Shown here: piece after piece, positions 34,045 to 45,981 of the stretch | Layout of the letters: each line of letters starts with the position of its first letter | Numbering within the stretch: the first letter of the stretch is position 1 | DNA from: Anaeramoeba flamelloides | Lineage: Eukaryota > Metamonada > Anaeramoebidae | DNA: 64,000 nucleotides | Direction: 5' to 3' | NCBI GenBank assembly: GCA_027625915.1 | Contig: JANTQA010000012.1 | Location: 9,446,501 to 9,510,500 of the forward strand | The notes under the pieces: generated by a model | What the model saw: only the letters and a program-made list of their open reading frames with translations | The model's database searches: none | What the model was told of the DNA's origin: nothing | Translations under genes and position numbers: made by a program

Positions 34045-36237
34045 TTAAATTCTGCCCAATTTACGTTTTCTTGGTATATAAACAAGCCTGTTGTTAGGAT
34101 CATTTTTTTGTGCATCATAATCAATATTTTTGTCAATTAAATATGCGAATTGGGGAACAAGATTTTTCCAAGCTTTCCCATCAGCAAGATCCCGATTTGC
34201 AATGTATAACCGATGGAAATTTTTTTTACTTGGGATCCAAGAAAAAAATTTCTGATTTGTTCCCAATGTTAATTTATCATCAAATAACGGAATATTTCTG
34301 AAATGGCCATTTAACAACATTTTTAATTTCTGAATAATTAAGGGACTTTTTTTTTCCTGCAAGATCTTTATGAAGTGTCTAATACTCACGCCTCTTTTCA
34401 CCCCCTTTAACAACCCAGCAGCTTGATAAATGTTCTTTGTAAATCCAAAGATTATTGCCTTTTTTTCAAAAATATTCTTATTCAATTGATTTTTGATTTT
34501 CATGGCCTTTTTCTGATATTGTTTGTATACCAAATCTCGAAAGAATGTTTGAGTAAATAGTTTCTGATTTTCAAAAACATTAATGTAATGATTCTCTTCA
34601 ATTGATTTTTTTCTAATTGGATTTTTAATATGTAATAAATTTTGAAAGAGCATTGGAAATAAGCAAGTGTCACTATTAATTCCAAAATCTTTAAATTCAT
34701 TAAGCTTTGGTTGTTCTTCTTCCTTAACCCAGAATTTGGTTGCAATTTGCATCATTGGGCAAATATTTTTCTTAAACACTTTTTTATTTCTTTTAATTAG
34801 GTTTTTAGCAACTTTATTATATTCAACATGACCGTCGTACTGCTCAATTCTCCTATTTATTATCTTTTCATTTGTCGTTTTTTTCTCAGAATCTTTTTCA
34901 TTGATCACTTCTTCTGGTTTTTCTTGCTTACTTTTATTTGTATTGAATTTTATTATTTTTAATAGATATTCTTCGTCTGTTTGCTTCCATTCATTTCTTT
35001 TTAATAATTCTTTTTTTAATTGAAAAAGAGACTTAACACAAGTGTCTTCACAATTTATTAAATCCTGATCAATAATCATATGATTTGGTATTTCCTCCCT
35101 TTTCTCATTATTTTTTTTTTTTAACTTTTTATTTTTTTGTTTTTTAGGGTGCTCCTTAATTTGTTTTTCTTGTTTCTTTCTTTGTCTTTCTTGTTTCTTT
35201 TTTTCTACAGGTCTAAGAATTGCTGCCATAGAGTGTTTGGAATTCTTTTTTGGAAAACTGTGTAATTCTAACTCGGTTTTTTTGTCTTCTCTAGTAACTC
35301 CCTTTTTTATGAGACTTTTTTTCTTCCTTTTTATTATCTTTCTTTCGGGCTGTTGCTTTCTTTTACTCCCTTTCCCCATTTTTTCTCGAGGTCTAAGAAT
35401 TGATGCCATAGAGTGTTTGGAATTCAGTTTTTGGAAATTGTGTATTTTAAAATCAGTTTTTTTGTTTTTTATAAGGGAAACTGGCCTTTTTGTGATACTC
35501 TTTTTCTGGTGATACTTTTTCTTTTGAAGATTTTGGATTTTTTGGTTATAAATCATTTTCCTCTTCATTAATACTTTTTTTCTTTGATTATTTTTCGATC
35601 TGATTTCCTTTTTAATTGTTTTCAAATTGTCAATATAATACTTAATATTGTCTTCAGAAACAAGTTTTTCAAAATGTTCTTCATCCTTCTGAGACCATTG
35701 GTTGGTGTGTTTCAATTGGTAAATAAAGTCGAGGTATAGATAAGAATCAAGTTTCTCAATTTTTTTGATTACATTTTTGCGATAATTTTTTAATGGTTGC
35801 TCAATGTATTTCTCTTGATCAACATTTAAAATTGTTAAGCATCTTTCAATAATTTTAACTTGTGTCAGTAATCTAATTTTTCTTGGTTGTCTTCTTCTTA
35901 ATTCTTCTTCGATAAGGAATGTTAGGAATTTGAAAATATCTTGTGATGATTTAAAATGGATATCGCCCATGTGTAAAGCAACTACACACTGTGCTAAAAA
36001 CATTGCGTTGTTTGAGATAACATCTTTCAATCTGTTCAATGGTGTTTTTAAATAATTATTAAAGTTGAGAATAATTTCATCTCGTAATTGCTTTGAATCT
36101 TGATAAATTCTTTGACAGGTCTCGAAAATCCAATTAAATCGAATTTTTTCGAATTCAGTTTTCAATGATTCTGCTGCCTTATTTAATAGTAAAAAAAGGA
36201 ATTGACGCAATTTGTGAATAGGAATAGCCCAATACAT
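34045..36237 (-). CDS. C-terminal part of the vWA protein, in a shifted frame
   Basis: This 730-codon frame overlaps the end of the vWA frame by about 60 bases. Its first ATG reads MYWAIPIHKL over bases that in the other frame encode the conserved-looking NVLGYSYSQIASIPFF. The natural reading is therefore one polypeptide that passes from the vWA frame into this one at the T7 run 36191-36197 (A on the plus strand), one T too many for a continuous frame. The region holds a helical segment (roughly the first 200 residues), a Lys-rich middle with the motif NSKHSMAxILRPxEK twice, and a more globular C-terminal 220 residues with AGLLKGVKRGVSIRHF and LYIANRDLADGKAWKN. No known domain is recognised. 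It ends YIPRKRKLGRI. If the frame is really broken, this part may not be made, or may start separately; I favour a homopolymer error or a recent break. Confidence 0.65.
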   Translation of the reverse strand: MYWAIPIHKLRQFLFLLLNKAAESLKTEFEKIRFNWIFETCQRIYQDSKQLRDEIILNFNNYLKTPLNRLKDVISNNAMFLAQCVVALHMGDIHFKSSQDIFKFLTFLIEEELRRRQPRKIRLLTQVKIIERCLTILNVDQEKYIEQPLKNYRKNVIKKIEKLDSYLYLDFIYQLKHTNQWSQKDEEHFEKLVSEDNIKYYIDNLKTIKKEIRSKNNQRKKVLMKRKMIYNQKIQNLQKKKYHQKKSITKRPVSLIKNKKTDFKIHNFQKLNSKHSMASILRPREKMGKGSKRKQQPERKIIKRKKKSLIKKGVTREDKKTELELHSFPKKNSKHSMAAILRPVEKKKQERQRKKQEKQIKEHPKKQKNKKLKKKNNEKREEIPNHMIIDQDLINCEDTCVKSLFQLKKELLKRNEWKQTDEEYLLKIIKFNTNKSKQEKPEEVINEKDSEKKTTNEKIINRRIEQYDGHVEYNKVAKNLIKRNKKVFKKNICPMMQIATKFWVKEEEQPKLNEFKDFGINSDTCLFPMLFQNLLHIKNPIRKKSIEENHYINVFENQKLFTQTFFRDLVYKQYQKKAMKIKNQLNKNIFEKKAIIFGFTKNIYQAAGLLKGVKRGVSIRHFIKILQEKKSPLIIQKLKMLLNGHFRNIPLFDDKLTLGTNQKFFSWIPSKKNFHRLYIANRDLADGKAWKNLVPQFAYLIDKNIDYDAQKNDPNNRLVYIPRKRKLGRI

Positions 36238-38194
36238 TCAAAGTAGTCATAAAGCCAAACACAGGTCGGATTTTGTGTCTTGCGACATTCCAGTTTTCTT
36301 TGCAAATAAATAATGGGAGTATTCCGGTAATTGGTTCTCTTGATTGCCCCTTCACAATCTCACCTTGATTTCGAGTATCAAACCCACCGTGGACTGAGAC
36401 ATGTGAATTTCCAAGTGAAATACCATTAGTGTCACCCGAAGGAGTTACCAATCGTAAAGAATATTCAACAGAATCCAAATATGACTGAGCAGAAATCATT
36501 GAGCTAAAGATCTCTTTAATGACAATTTGGCTTGGATCTGCAATTGCATTTTCGTTTCTGCCAAGATCAAATGACAAACATAAGCAATCACCAAGTTTTA
36601 ATGCTTCAAGCCAGCCTAATTGTGAAATTATACAGTTGCCAATTTCTTCTTGTGATTGGATTTCCTTTTTTTGTTGTTTTGTTTCTAACAAATCAAAATT
36701 GGTATTTTGAACAATTTTTTCAATTTTTTCGTCCATTTCTTGAAACATCTCTATATTCTTTTGCGAGCGTTTGTCTAATTTCTTTTTTAACTTTGATTTG
36801 ATAATTGATTTGTAGGCTAAAGAATTTAAACTTGCAATTTGGTGGTTTGTCAAGTATTCACTGGATATAGCGAAGCTAAGTAATTCATAAAATTTGACCA
36901 TGTATTCTTTTAAATGGTAAATTCTTCCAATTAATTCACTTCTTTCTTTTTTCTTCATTCGAAAGACAACTTTTTTAATTTCATTTAATGTTTGGTCTAA
37001 TTGATCGGTTTCTTTTTTGATTGGTTTTAACTCTTCTTCACTTGAATTTTTGTTCACTAACGTATCTGTCAACTTCATTATTCTTTTTCTAATTCTTTGA
37101 AGTTTCAAATCTATAAGACGAATTGCCTTTGGTTTGTTAATTTGAATTGGTTCAATTTCAAATAAAAAGTCTTTATGATCACAAATAATTTCAATAGAAA
37201 TAAAATCTTCTTCAGAAATCTTTGGAAGGAATAAATCTGCATAAAAGTATTCAATTTTTTCATTTGTATTTTTTTTTCTCGTTTTCTTTTCATTTTCATT
37301 TTCTTTTTCATTCTTAAAATCTTTGGAAAGTTGATTTTTGATACTTTTGTTCTCTGAAATGCTATTTTTCACAATTTTATTTTCTTTTTTTTCTTGTTCT
37401 TCTTCTTCTTTTTCTTCTTCACAAAGATTTTCTATTTGTAATTTTTTTTCTTTATCTATCTGAATAAAATTAATATTTTGATTAAATTTTGAATTAACTT
37501 TAAATTTTCCCAAAATTGAAGATCCATTTTTGATCATTGTTGAAATATTGAGTATTGTACTTTCGATTTTTTCACTATTTGGTACATAACTAAATGTCCC
37601 TTGATTTGTACCAATTTGTGCAATTTCGTTCATCAGCACGGCATCGTGATTACTTGTAAACCCAATACTATGTACTTCTGAGCAAGTCCCTTGTTTTTGG
37701 AGTGTGTTGTATAATTTGTTCATTGCTCGGTGAAGCAATGGCTTCCCCTCACTACAATCGCTTGTGTCTTCACCATCGGTTAAGAAGATTATACAAATAT
37801 CTTGTTTTCTCTTCATTTGAGAGATAGTTTTATTAATTAATTTAAAGATTGAAATAAAATTGGTCGAGCATTGTGCTCTAATTTCACTAACAACCCTCTT
37901 TGCCTGTTTTAATTTCCTTGGTAAAGCAATTTCCTCAGCATCGTTTGAATATACAAATAATTGAACACTGATGTTGAAGAAAATCCAAACTTTATCTAAA
38001 AGAATAGAGATTGCTCTTTTGGCAGATTCTAGATTTACACCATACATCGAATATGAAACATCCAAAGCAAAGATCAGATTGATCGGAATATTTTTTTGTT
38101 TTTTTCCGAATTTGGTTTTTGTAAGAATAATTGTTATTGCATCTTCCAAATCTGAGATTTTTGTTTTATATGAGATTTCTTTTAAATTCATCAT
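36179..38194 (-). CDS. von Willebrand A domain protein, N-terminal part
   Basis: The frame can be read from 38221, but only a TTG lies there; the first ATG (MMNLKEISYK) is at 38194, giving 671 residues before TAA. Residues about 36-200 are a vWA domain with an intact metal site: FALDVSYSMYG (DxSxS), the Thr of CSTNFISIF and the Asp of FLTDGEDTSD. Such domains bind partners through a bound divalent cation. Next come an acidic and Lys-rich linker (about 255-310), a beta-rich segment, a helical bundle and a distinctive C-terminal block: LGDCLCLSFDLGRN, SVHGGFDTRN, ITGILPLFICKENWNVARHK and FGFMTTLNVLGYSYSQIASIPFF. There is no signal peptide or membrane segment, so it is probably cytosolic. The frame then closes three codons past a T7 run, while the neighbouring frame continues open for another 700 codons (34045-36237). 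The true product is probably about 1,380 residues. Function unknown. Confidence 0.8.
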   Translation of the reverse strand: MMNLKEISYKTKISDLEDAITIILTKTKFGKKQKNIPINLIFALDVSYSMYGVNLESAKRAISILLDKVWIFFNISVQLFVYSNDAEEIALPRKLKQAKRVVSEIRAQCSTNFISIFKLINKTISQMKRKQDICIIFLTDGEDTSDCSEGKPLLHRAMNKLYNTLQKQGTCSEVHSIGFTSNHDAVLMNEIAQIGTNQGTFSYVPNSEKIESTILNISTMIKNGSSILGKFKVNSKFNQNINFIQIDKEKKLQIENLCEEEKEEEEQEKKENKIVKNSISENKSIKNQLSKDFKNEKENENEKKTRKKNTNEKIEYFYADLFLPKISEEDFISIEIICDHKDFLFEIEPIQINKPKAIRLIDLKLQRIRKRIMKLTDTLVNKNSSEEELKPIKKETDQLDQTLNEIKKVVFRMKKKERSELIGRIYHLKEYMVKFYELLSFAISSEYLTNHQIASLNSLAYKSIIKSKLKKKLDKRSQKNIEMFQEMDEKIEKIVQNTNFDLLETKQQKKEIQSQEEIGNCIISQLGWLEALKLGDCLCLSFDLGRNENAIADPSQIVIKEIFSSMISAQSYLDSVEYSLRLVTPSGDTNGISLGNSHVSVHGGFDTRNQGEIVKGQSREPITGILPLFICKENWNVARHKIRPVFGFMTTLNVLGYSYSQIASIPFFTIK

Positions 38195-38221
38195 CCTAAA
38201 AGTCCTCTGAATTAGTTTCAA

Positions 38222-40617
38222 AGAATTGTTCGAAGATGAAAAAATAATGAATTAACATTTACTTATTTTTTTTTTAAAAATCAAAATATTTGATCTTTAT
38301 TTTATATTTTGGAATAAAATTGAAAGTTATTATGATTCAGTTTTTTTGATCTTATTTTTTTTTTTTAATTACTGACTTCAATTTAAGACCCAACCAAACT
38401 TTCGTCCAAATATAATTGATTTAAAAAAGTGTTTTAAAATTATTTTTTTTTTTTTTAATTTCTGAATGGATCAAATTCAGATCCAAAAAATTCTTTAAGA
38501 TTTTGAAGTATTGAAAAAAATACTGAGACGTAAATAATACCTGATAAGATTTTTTAATTTTTTGAAATGGCAAAATTGTTCTTTAATTGGTTAATAATTT
38601 TTTTTAAATTTAAGAATCAAATCCTTTTTGTACTAACCAAATTGTTTATGAACTCAGTAATTAAGAGATAAAACGTTCATTAAAGTGATGTGTTTACTGG
38701 TATTTGACATACAAATTGATACAGAATCTATGTAGATCTACTTATTCATATCTTTTATTTTTTAATAAATATAGTTTTTCAAGATAGGCTGGTTGATAAG
38801 GATTTGGAAAAGGAAATTTTGATTCTTGTTTTTTTAAACCAAGGAATATTTTTTTTGAACACGTCTCATCTAATTAATCATTATTCTTATAAAGTATATT
38901 TTTAAAAATTTAAAAGTTGGATTTTTATAAAAAGAAATAAATCAGCAATTACTCATCAATTTCTTGAATAATTACAATTAAAAATCGTTACATGAATTAT
39001 TTTTATGCTTAATATTTTTTTTCAATCGATATTTTTTAAAAATGGTTCATTTTGTTTGTTTTTATCATTGAGTTTTGGTTTTTAATATAAATCATGGGAT
39101 CTCAAAATTTCTTTTCTCTTGATTTGTTATTTTCTTAATTGTTTAAAAATATCCTTTAGAAAAGTGAAAATTTTTAGAAATTATTTAAACAATATATTCC
39201 TTTGTAAAAAAATAATTGTAGTATATTTCCAAAATCAAAATTTTAGATTGTTTAGAAACCGAGGTTAATATTAGTTGAAAAATAAATCTGCGAAAAATAA
39301 TTTTAATCTGAAAAGATCATATTAAATTAAAAAAAATTAATTCATAGATAATCGAAAAGAGCAAACTATTTTTCAATTTCCTTGACTCTATTATTAATTC
39401 AGAAGTTTTTTTTATATATAACTGAATCACTAATTGTTATTTTTTTTAAGAAAAATATTAGATCTATAACAAAAAAAAAAAAAAGCAGAGTTGAACATTG
39501 ATCAAATATGAAATTGAGTGTTGTCGAAATAAAAAAATTCGTTAACAATTTTTTTCAAATTTGATGATTTGATTTCTATTCTTTCATATTCAATTGAGCC
39601 AAGCTATCAATTGAGAAAAATATTGACCATTTTAATACAGAATATAAACATAGATTTACTTTTACAAATATAAAAAGGAATGGTTTTTAATTTTCAAAAG
39701 TCTTTCAAAAGAACATTTTCATTCTTTTTTTTTTGTAATTTAAACAGAGAATAAAATTTAAGGTAACAGAAATTTTCACAAAAACAAGTGGTATAAGTTT
39801 TAAAATTTTTTGATCAACTTTTAATAAATTTGTAAATGGGTGAAATTGTTAAGTATCTCCTTGAAATATAAATTTTTAAAATATTTGCTCTTCTTTTGTT
39901 TTAATCTTTTATAATTTTTAAAATTTATTGATTTAAGGTGTTTTTCATCTTCATATAGATCAATAATATTCAAATAAGTTTTTACAACATATCCCCAGAA
40001 AATAAACCTTTTTATTAAACGTAAAAAAGAAAATTTTCAAAAAAATATCTTTTGATAGGGTTCCTATGATAATTACAATAAGTGAATAATTTTTATTTTT
40101 TATTTTATTTCTGAGTTTTTTTAAGAAAAAACAATCACATTTATTGTACAATATCACAGTGATTGTCTTCATTTAAAAATATCTTTGGTAATTAAGTTAT
40201 AGTAAAACTAAAAGAAGTTAACAATTGATACATTCAAAGGAAAATCAACTAAAAAAGTGAGTAATCAATTTCTTTGAATTTTTTTTTTGTATCAATTAAC
40301 ATTTTATAAAAAAACAAAAAAAAGCATTTTTGTATTGATTTAAAAGACAATCCCCAATAATTTTTCACTTATTATTTAATTTTATTTATTACTTTTTGTC
40401 ATTACACATACGATTCAATGGGAAAAACAACATCTTTGAAACTAAAATACTGCTTTTTTTATTGTAGTTCCAATTCAATAACTTATTTAATATTTAGTAG
40501 TATACTGAAGGTCAAATCTATTTTGAAGGAATACTCATCAATGTTTTTTATAATTTTGAATTTTAAATTGTATATGTCTCAAATTTTTTGTAATTTTTAA
40601 AATTTTATTGAAATTTG
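38222..40617. other. long empty intergenic region, part 1
   Basis: No frame with believable composition and no shared repeat was seen. T and A runs are common. Confidence 0.45.
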
Positions 40618-41001
40618 TACTTATTTACGCAATTATAAATATGGAATGTTTCAAAAATTGTGTTGTTATAATTTTCAAGATAAATAAAGAGTTCAATCAT
40701 TTACCTACAATTTTTGTAATAGTAATATATACCTCAGTTTTTATTTTTGAGCTCAAAGGGATTTTCAAGATAAAAACATTTGGTAAATACCAATACATCG
40801 TTTGAAAAAAGATTTTTTTTTAAAATTGAAAGATTGGCATTTATCAAACGATTTTTTGATTAAAATTATTAGCAGTCTATTTAGATGATTAGATATTATT
40901 TGTAATATTACGTAAATTTGGATAAATACATATAACGCTTTATTTATCGCTTCAATTGTAAAAACTTAAGTTTTTACAAAATTTATCTTTAGATTTGTGT
41001 A
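40618..41001. mobile_element. diverged copy of the 54084-54464 MITE
   Basis: Shares AATAAAGAGTTC, AAATACCAATAC, TTGAAAGATT, ATTTTTTGATTAAAATT, TAGTCTA and TTTGGATAAATACAT with the element at 54084-54464 in the same order. The arms here are only partly complementary, so this copy is older. Confidence 0.6.
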
Positions 41002-41139
41002 GAACCAAAAACTAAAAAAACAAAAAAAATTTAAAATAACATTATGAAATATTTATTACTGAAATTTTAACTGAAAGAAGGTAAAAACAAAGATTTTTTG
41101 TGAATAATTAATTTTATTTTAAAAGATATTACATGTTCT

Positions 41140-41425
41140 CAATTTTATAAATGATTACTAATCTTTTTGAAAATCTTTTTTTTTTCAACTTGATCTTGTT
41201 CAAAAAAAGAAGGCTCAAAAAAAAAAATAAAAAAAAAAAGGAAAAGAAAACCAAAAAAGAGAAAAGAAAAGAAATACAAAAATAAAGAAAAACCAAAAAA
41301 AAATTTGAAATAGCAAAAAAAAAAAAAATTTAATTTAGAAAAAATGATTCTGATCCAAAAATTTGACAATATTTTTTTGAAAAAGATATTCGGATAAATT
41401 CATAAAACTGATTCAAATAACATTA
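41140..41425 (-). mobile_element. partial inverted copy of the 13640-14275 element
   Basis: On the minus strand the landmarks GGATCAGAATCATTTTTTCT and a following T/C tract match 13738-13900. The ends are not recognisable. Confidence 0.4.
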
Positions 41426-41499
41426 TATAGCGAGTAAAATTTTTGAAAAATATTTTATATAAATATATAATCACAAGAACAGGGTGTAACACTATTGAT

Positions 41500-44400
41500 G
41501 GTAATTTCGCCTAGTATCTATCTGTTATATGATTCAAAAGAATTGAATAAAAGCAAAGTAATTTCTTTTTAAATTAAAAAAAAAAATAATCACAACAGAA
41601 TATCCAATTATTAATCTGATATTGGAAAATTTTCGTCTATTATTGATAATTTTTTATTTTTTTTGTTTCACTTCAATTATTTGAAGTCACGATTAATTGC
41701 TAATTTAATCAAGAAAAAGATATCATTATTATTTTATTTTATGATTCTTTAATTATTTTTCTTATTATCTTTTTTCTTTGATCCATTTATATTAATTTAT
41801 CCTTTCTCCGAAGAAATAAAGAATAAAAAAAAAATTCAATATACTTTCATGGGAAATCACTAATGTAATTGTTAAAGACTCAATAATATTCAAATAATTT
41901 GAATAAATGCGTATATAGGGGTTATTTTTCTCATGCAAAAATATTGGAAAAAATATAAAAAATGTTGCTATATTTTTCTGATCAACATTACGTAACATAT
42001 TCGATATTGTTTACCAAATGTTCTTGTATAGGTTAAGCTTTTCTTTTCTGGTCAGAAAAAAATAAGCTAAAAATTAGTGAAAAAATATCAAAACTTGTTC
42101 AAATTAAAAATATAGGAGGAAATTGTTTAAATTGGCCTTTGGGTTTTTTTTTTTGGGAAAGAAAATTCAAATTCATAAAGTGAAAAATCCAAGTTACTAA
42201 AAATATCAGATCACTTTATCAAAAAAAAAAATCATTGCAAATAAAAAGGTTTATTTTGGCTTTTGGATCTTATCAATTTACTTTTTTGAAATCAAAAAAA
42301 ATATCAATTTTTTTGATAAAAATTTTTTGCTAAGGATTAAAAAAAGAGTAACAATCGAAGCAATCAACCATTTAAAAGGAGTTGGAAAAATTCAGTTTCA
42401 TTTTTATTTTTTTTTTAAATAATTGAAATGACAGAATTTCAAAAAGAGAAAATAACAAAACATTTTTTTTTATTTATAAGTTTGTTGTATTTGGATGTTT
42501 AATGGTCCAAAATTTTACTTTTTTAGTGGCAAATCAGATAACAACGATTCACCAGACGAAGGTTCAATATCAGATTAGAGTTTGGAACAAATATTAAAAG
42601 AAATTAAAATACAAAAGAAGATCTTTTATATTTGTTGTTTTTAACATTTCTAACTATTTTCGATAAAGATCGCAAAGGATGAAAAATAAATAAAATTTTT
42701 TTTTTTTTTTTTTGTTTTTAGTCTTTTTTATTTTTTTCATATTGTTTGCCCTCAAAATATAACATCCGCTATTGATTTTTTTTTTGAAAAAAAAAACATC
42801 TGAATATATTTTTCTATCGATGCATTTGCATCTCAAAAAGAAATATATTCGATATTTTTTTTAAAAAAAATCAATAACTACTGATATAAATGATAACAAT
42901 ATTTCAAAATTTATCCATTCTGTAAAAAATATGAGGATATTAATCAATTTGTATAGAACAACAATAAGTAAAAAATATCTATCAATAGAAATTATTTATA
43001 GAAAAAAAATCAAAAAAATTAATTTGATAATTGTATTAAAAGAAAATACATATAAGGATATTGAAAATGATCATGAAAGAAATCTATGATATTGTAAAAT
43101 ACTACTTTCTGGGCAACCTGATTACAACAAACTAGAAAGGAAAAAATTTGAATTTAAATAAATCAGGATTATCTAATACACAAATCAAGAACAAACCAAT
43201 AAATTTACAATCTTTTTCTATTCTATTTTTTTTACTTTTCATTTTTTATTATTAGTTTTTTTTTTCATCCATAATACTCATTTTTTTTAACCATATTAGA
43301 GAAATGGATTTCAATGGTTAAATGTTTTGTATCACTGTGTTTATTCACCCATTGAATTAGAAGTTACAAATTGTAATACAAGAAAATTAACTCTAAAACC
43401 CAAATAAATATTTCAAAAAAGACTTATTCTTTAATATTAAATCCGAAAAATCATTTTTTTTAAGATTAATTTATTTCTAAATGTGCAAAAAAAGATATTT
43501 TATACAAATAAAAATATACCAATATTCTTTATCTAACAGATACCGGTCATTTATGCAATATTGAATTATATATATATAATTAAGCAAAATTTGGTTCTCT
43601 TATGAAGTCTGGCAAATAATAATAGTTTTGAGAGAAATGAATTAATGTGATCTCTATTTTTTCTAACTTTCTGGATTATTTTTACCTCTAAAATAGCAGT
43701 AAAATTTTTATTTTTTTTGTAAATTTCCAAAAAAAATAAAAAAAATCTCAAAATTCATTATTGCTTTCTAATTATCTCTGTTAGTGAAGAATTTAATTAT
43801 TCATATGAGGCGATATCTTTTTTCATCTGACAGGGTTAATTTAGAACACATAATTGTTTTTTCTGGGATTTTCAGTAAACCATATTACAAAGAGTGATTG
43901 AGCTGATAAAAAAAATTATGAAAAAATTCCCAACAATATATGAAAAAAATATTTTTTCATTTAACAAAAATCTAAAAAATGAATTGTTAGAATACAGAAT
44001 TTAGTTGGTCTGAATTTATCTTTAAATAAATGAAAAAATCACATATTTCCTTTCTATATTTGAAATATTAAATTTTGTTACTATTAATTCTCTAGAGTAT
44101 ATTTTGAATATTAAAATATTTGGAAAAAAACATATTATAATCTCTTTCCATATCTCATATATATAGTTTTAATTTCCTTTATAATTAAAAAAAAAACTCA
44201 AAATAATGTCAGAAATTTCGTTCTTAGCCCTTCTTTATTAAATCAATATATTACATTATATTCAATATAAATAAATAATATGAAATAAAAAATGTCTAAA
44301 TTACTATATTGAAAAAATAATTTTGAATCTTAACAATTTTGAAAATGTTAATAAATCAGATCGATCTTCAAATTATTTCAGAAATATTGAACAAAAAATA

Positions 44401-45981
44401 AATAATATTTTAAATTAACTCAAGATGTGATAAAATTACAACAAAAAGGTTTAGTTGGGTTTATTATAACATGAACCTTTTTCGAAATTCTGAAGATTTA
44501 TTGGTTTTAAAAGTAATTTTCAAAATTATTGAGAAAATTTTTATGATAAAAAAATAATTATTAACAAAAAAGATATAACGAATTATTCAGTTTCAAAGAA
44601 AAAGAATTATCTTGAATGAGATACTTTATTTTGATTTTTTTTTTAGTTTTAATAGATTTTATATCAAGAAAAACTGTTAATATTAAAACTCTTTTAATGT
44701 TAATGAATAATTTTAACTTTTATAAGAATATCAGAGAATTTACTTTCATAATTATTTTCTTATAAAAAATTAGAACTAATTTTTCTGTAATATCTTAATC
44801 ATTTCATTCTTTTTATATTTTACTTAAATTCCCTTGCATTTCAATTCAAATTTTTTTTTATATAACTCCATTTTTTCAGTACAAATATATAAAATTGTAC
44901 TTTATGAATATCATTTTTAATTTTTCTTATTTTTTCTTTTTTTTTAATTATTTAATAATTTATATTGTTTCATAATAAAACAAATTTTCTAGTATTTTCT
45001 TGGCTACCATGTTTTTCTAAACAAAACAAAAATTTAATTATAATATTTATTTTTAAAAAGTTGAATAAGAGAATAAGGAAGTTTATTATTCATAAAGAAA
45101 AAATACCTAGTTGACACAAGCTTGTAAACTTTAAGTAGTTAATAAATTTTCTTTTTGAATAAAAAAAATTATGTGGGTTCCTGATTTTTGGAATGAAAAT
45201 ATATTATTCAAATATCATCAAAAATTTACTTTCAAATTTTCTTCTTACTGATAAATTCAAATAAATCTTTTGAAATTTTTGGTTGTTTTTTCACATTACA
45301 AAATTTTTTTTATCTTAACTTTCAATAAAGCATTTTATTGGTTTAAATGTTAAAAAACTTTTCAAAATTAATTAATAGTAATATATTCTTTGTCAAGATC
45401 TGTTTTAAAAGTAAGTTCTAAGATTTCTTAAATTGGAAATTGAACAAAAACTTTTTTGAAATTTCCTTTGAGTAGTGAAGTTTTTTTTTCAATATAAACT
45501 TTCTATTCTTATATTCAACCTTTTAAAAATCAATATAAGTGCCAAAATTTTGATTCTCTTGAATCCTCATGGTATTCTTGGAATGAATATAACTAAAATC
45601 AAAAAAAAAAATAAATAAAAATCTATTTATTGTTATTATTTATATTTAAAAAATTAAATTATTAAATTTTAAAAAAAAAAAAATCAGAAGAATATTAATT
45701 GTAAAAAAATAAATGAAAATAAAAAAATAAATCAAAATAAAAAAATAATGAAAATAAAATTAATAACCAATATTCTTCAGAATAGATCCATAGAAAATGT
45801 TTTTAGATTATGGTATTGTTTTAAATAATAGCTAAAACCCCAAAATTAGTGTTAAAATAAAATTTTCTAAGAAAAGAGTTTTGCTTGCAACTATAAAGAT
45901 TAGTATATTTTCTAAAAATATTCATTATATGCAAAACTGTAAATGTGTGTGGTTTTTGGATACACAAAAGTATATTGAAGT
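41500..45981. other. long empty intergenic region, part 2
   Basis: About 4.5 kb without a convincing gene. The only coding-like scrap is 42527-42578 on the plus strand: after TTTTTTAG a short frame reads GKSDNNDSPDEGSISD and stops. It looks like an acidic terminal exon, but no upstream exon was found. T/A runs are otherwise the main content. Confidence 0.4.

Noticed and set aside
38195-38221. nine extra N-terminal residues for the vWA protein
   Set aside because: They would need a TTG start; the first ATG is at 38194.
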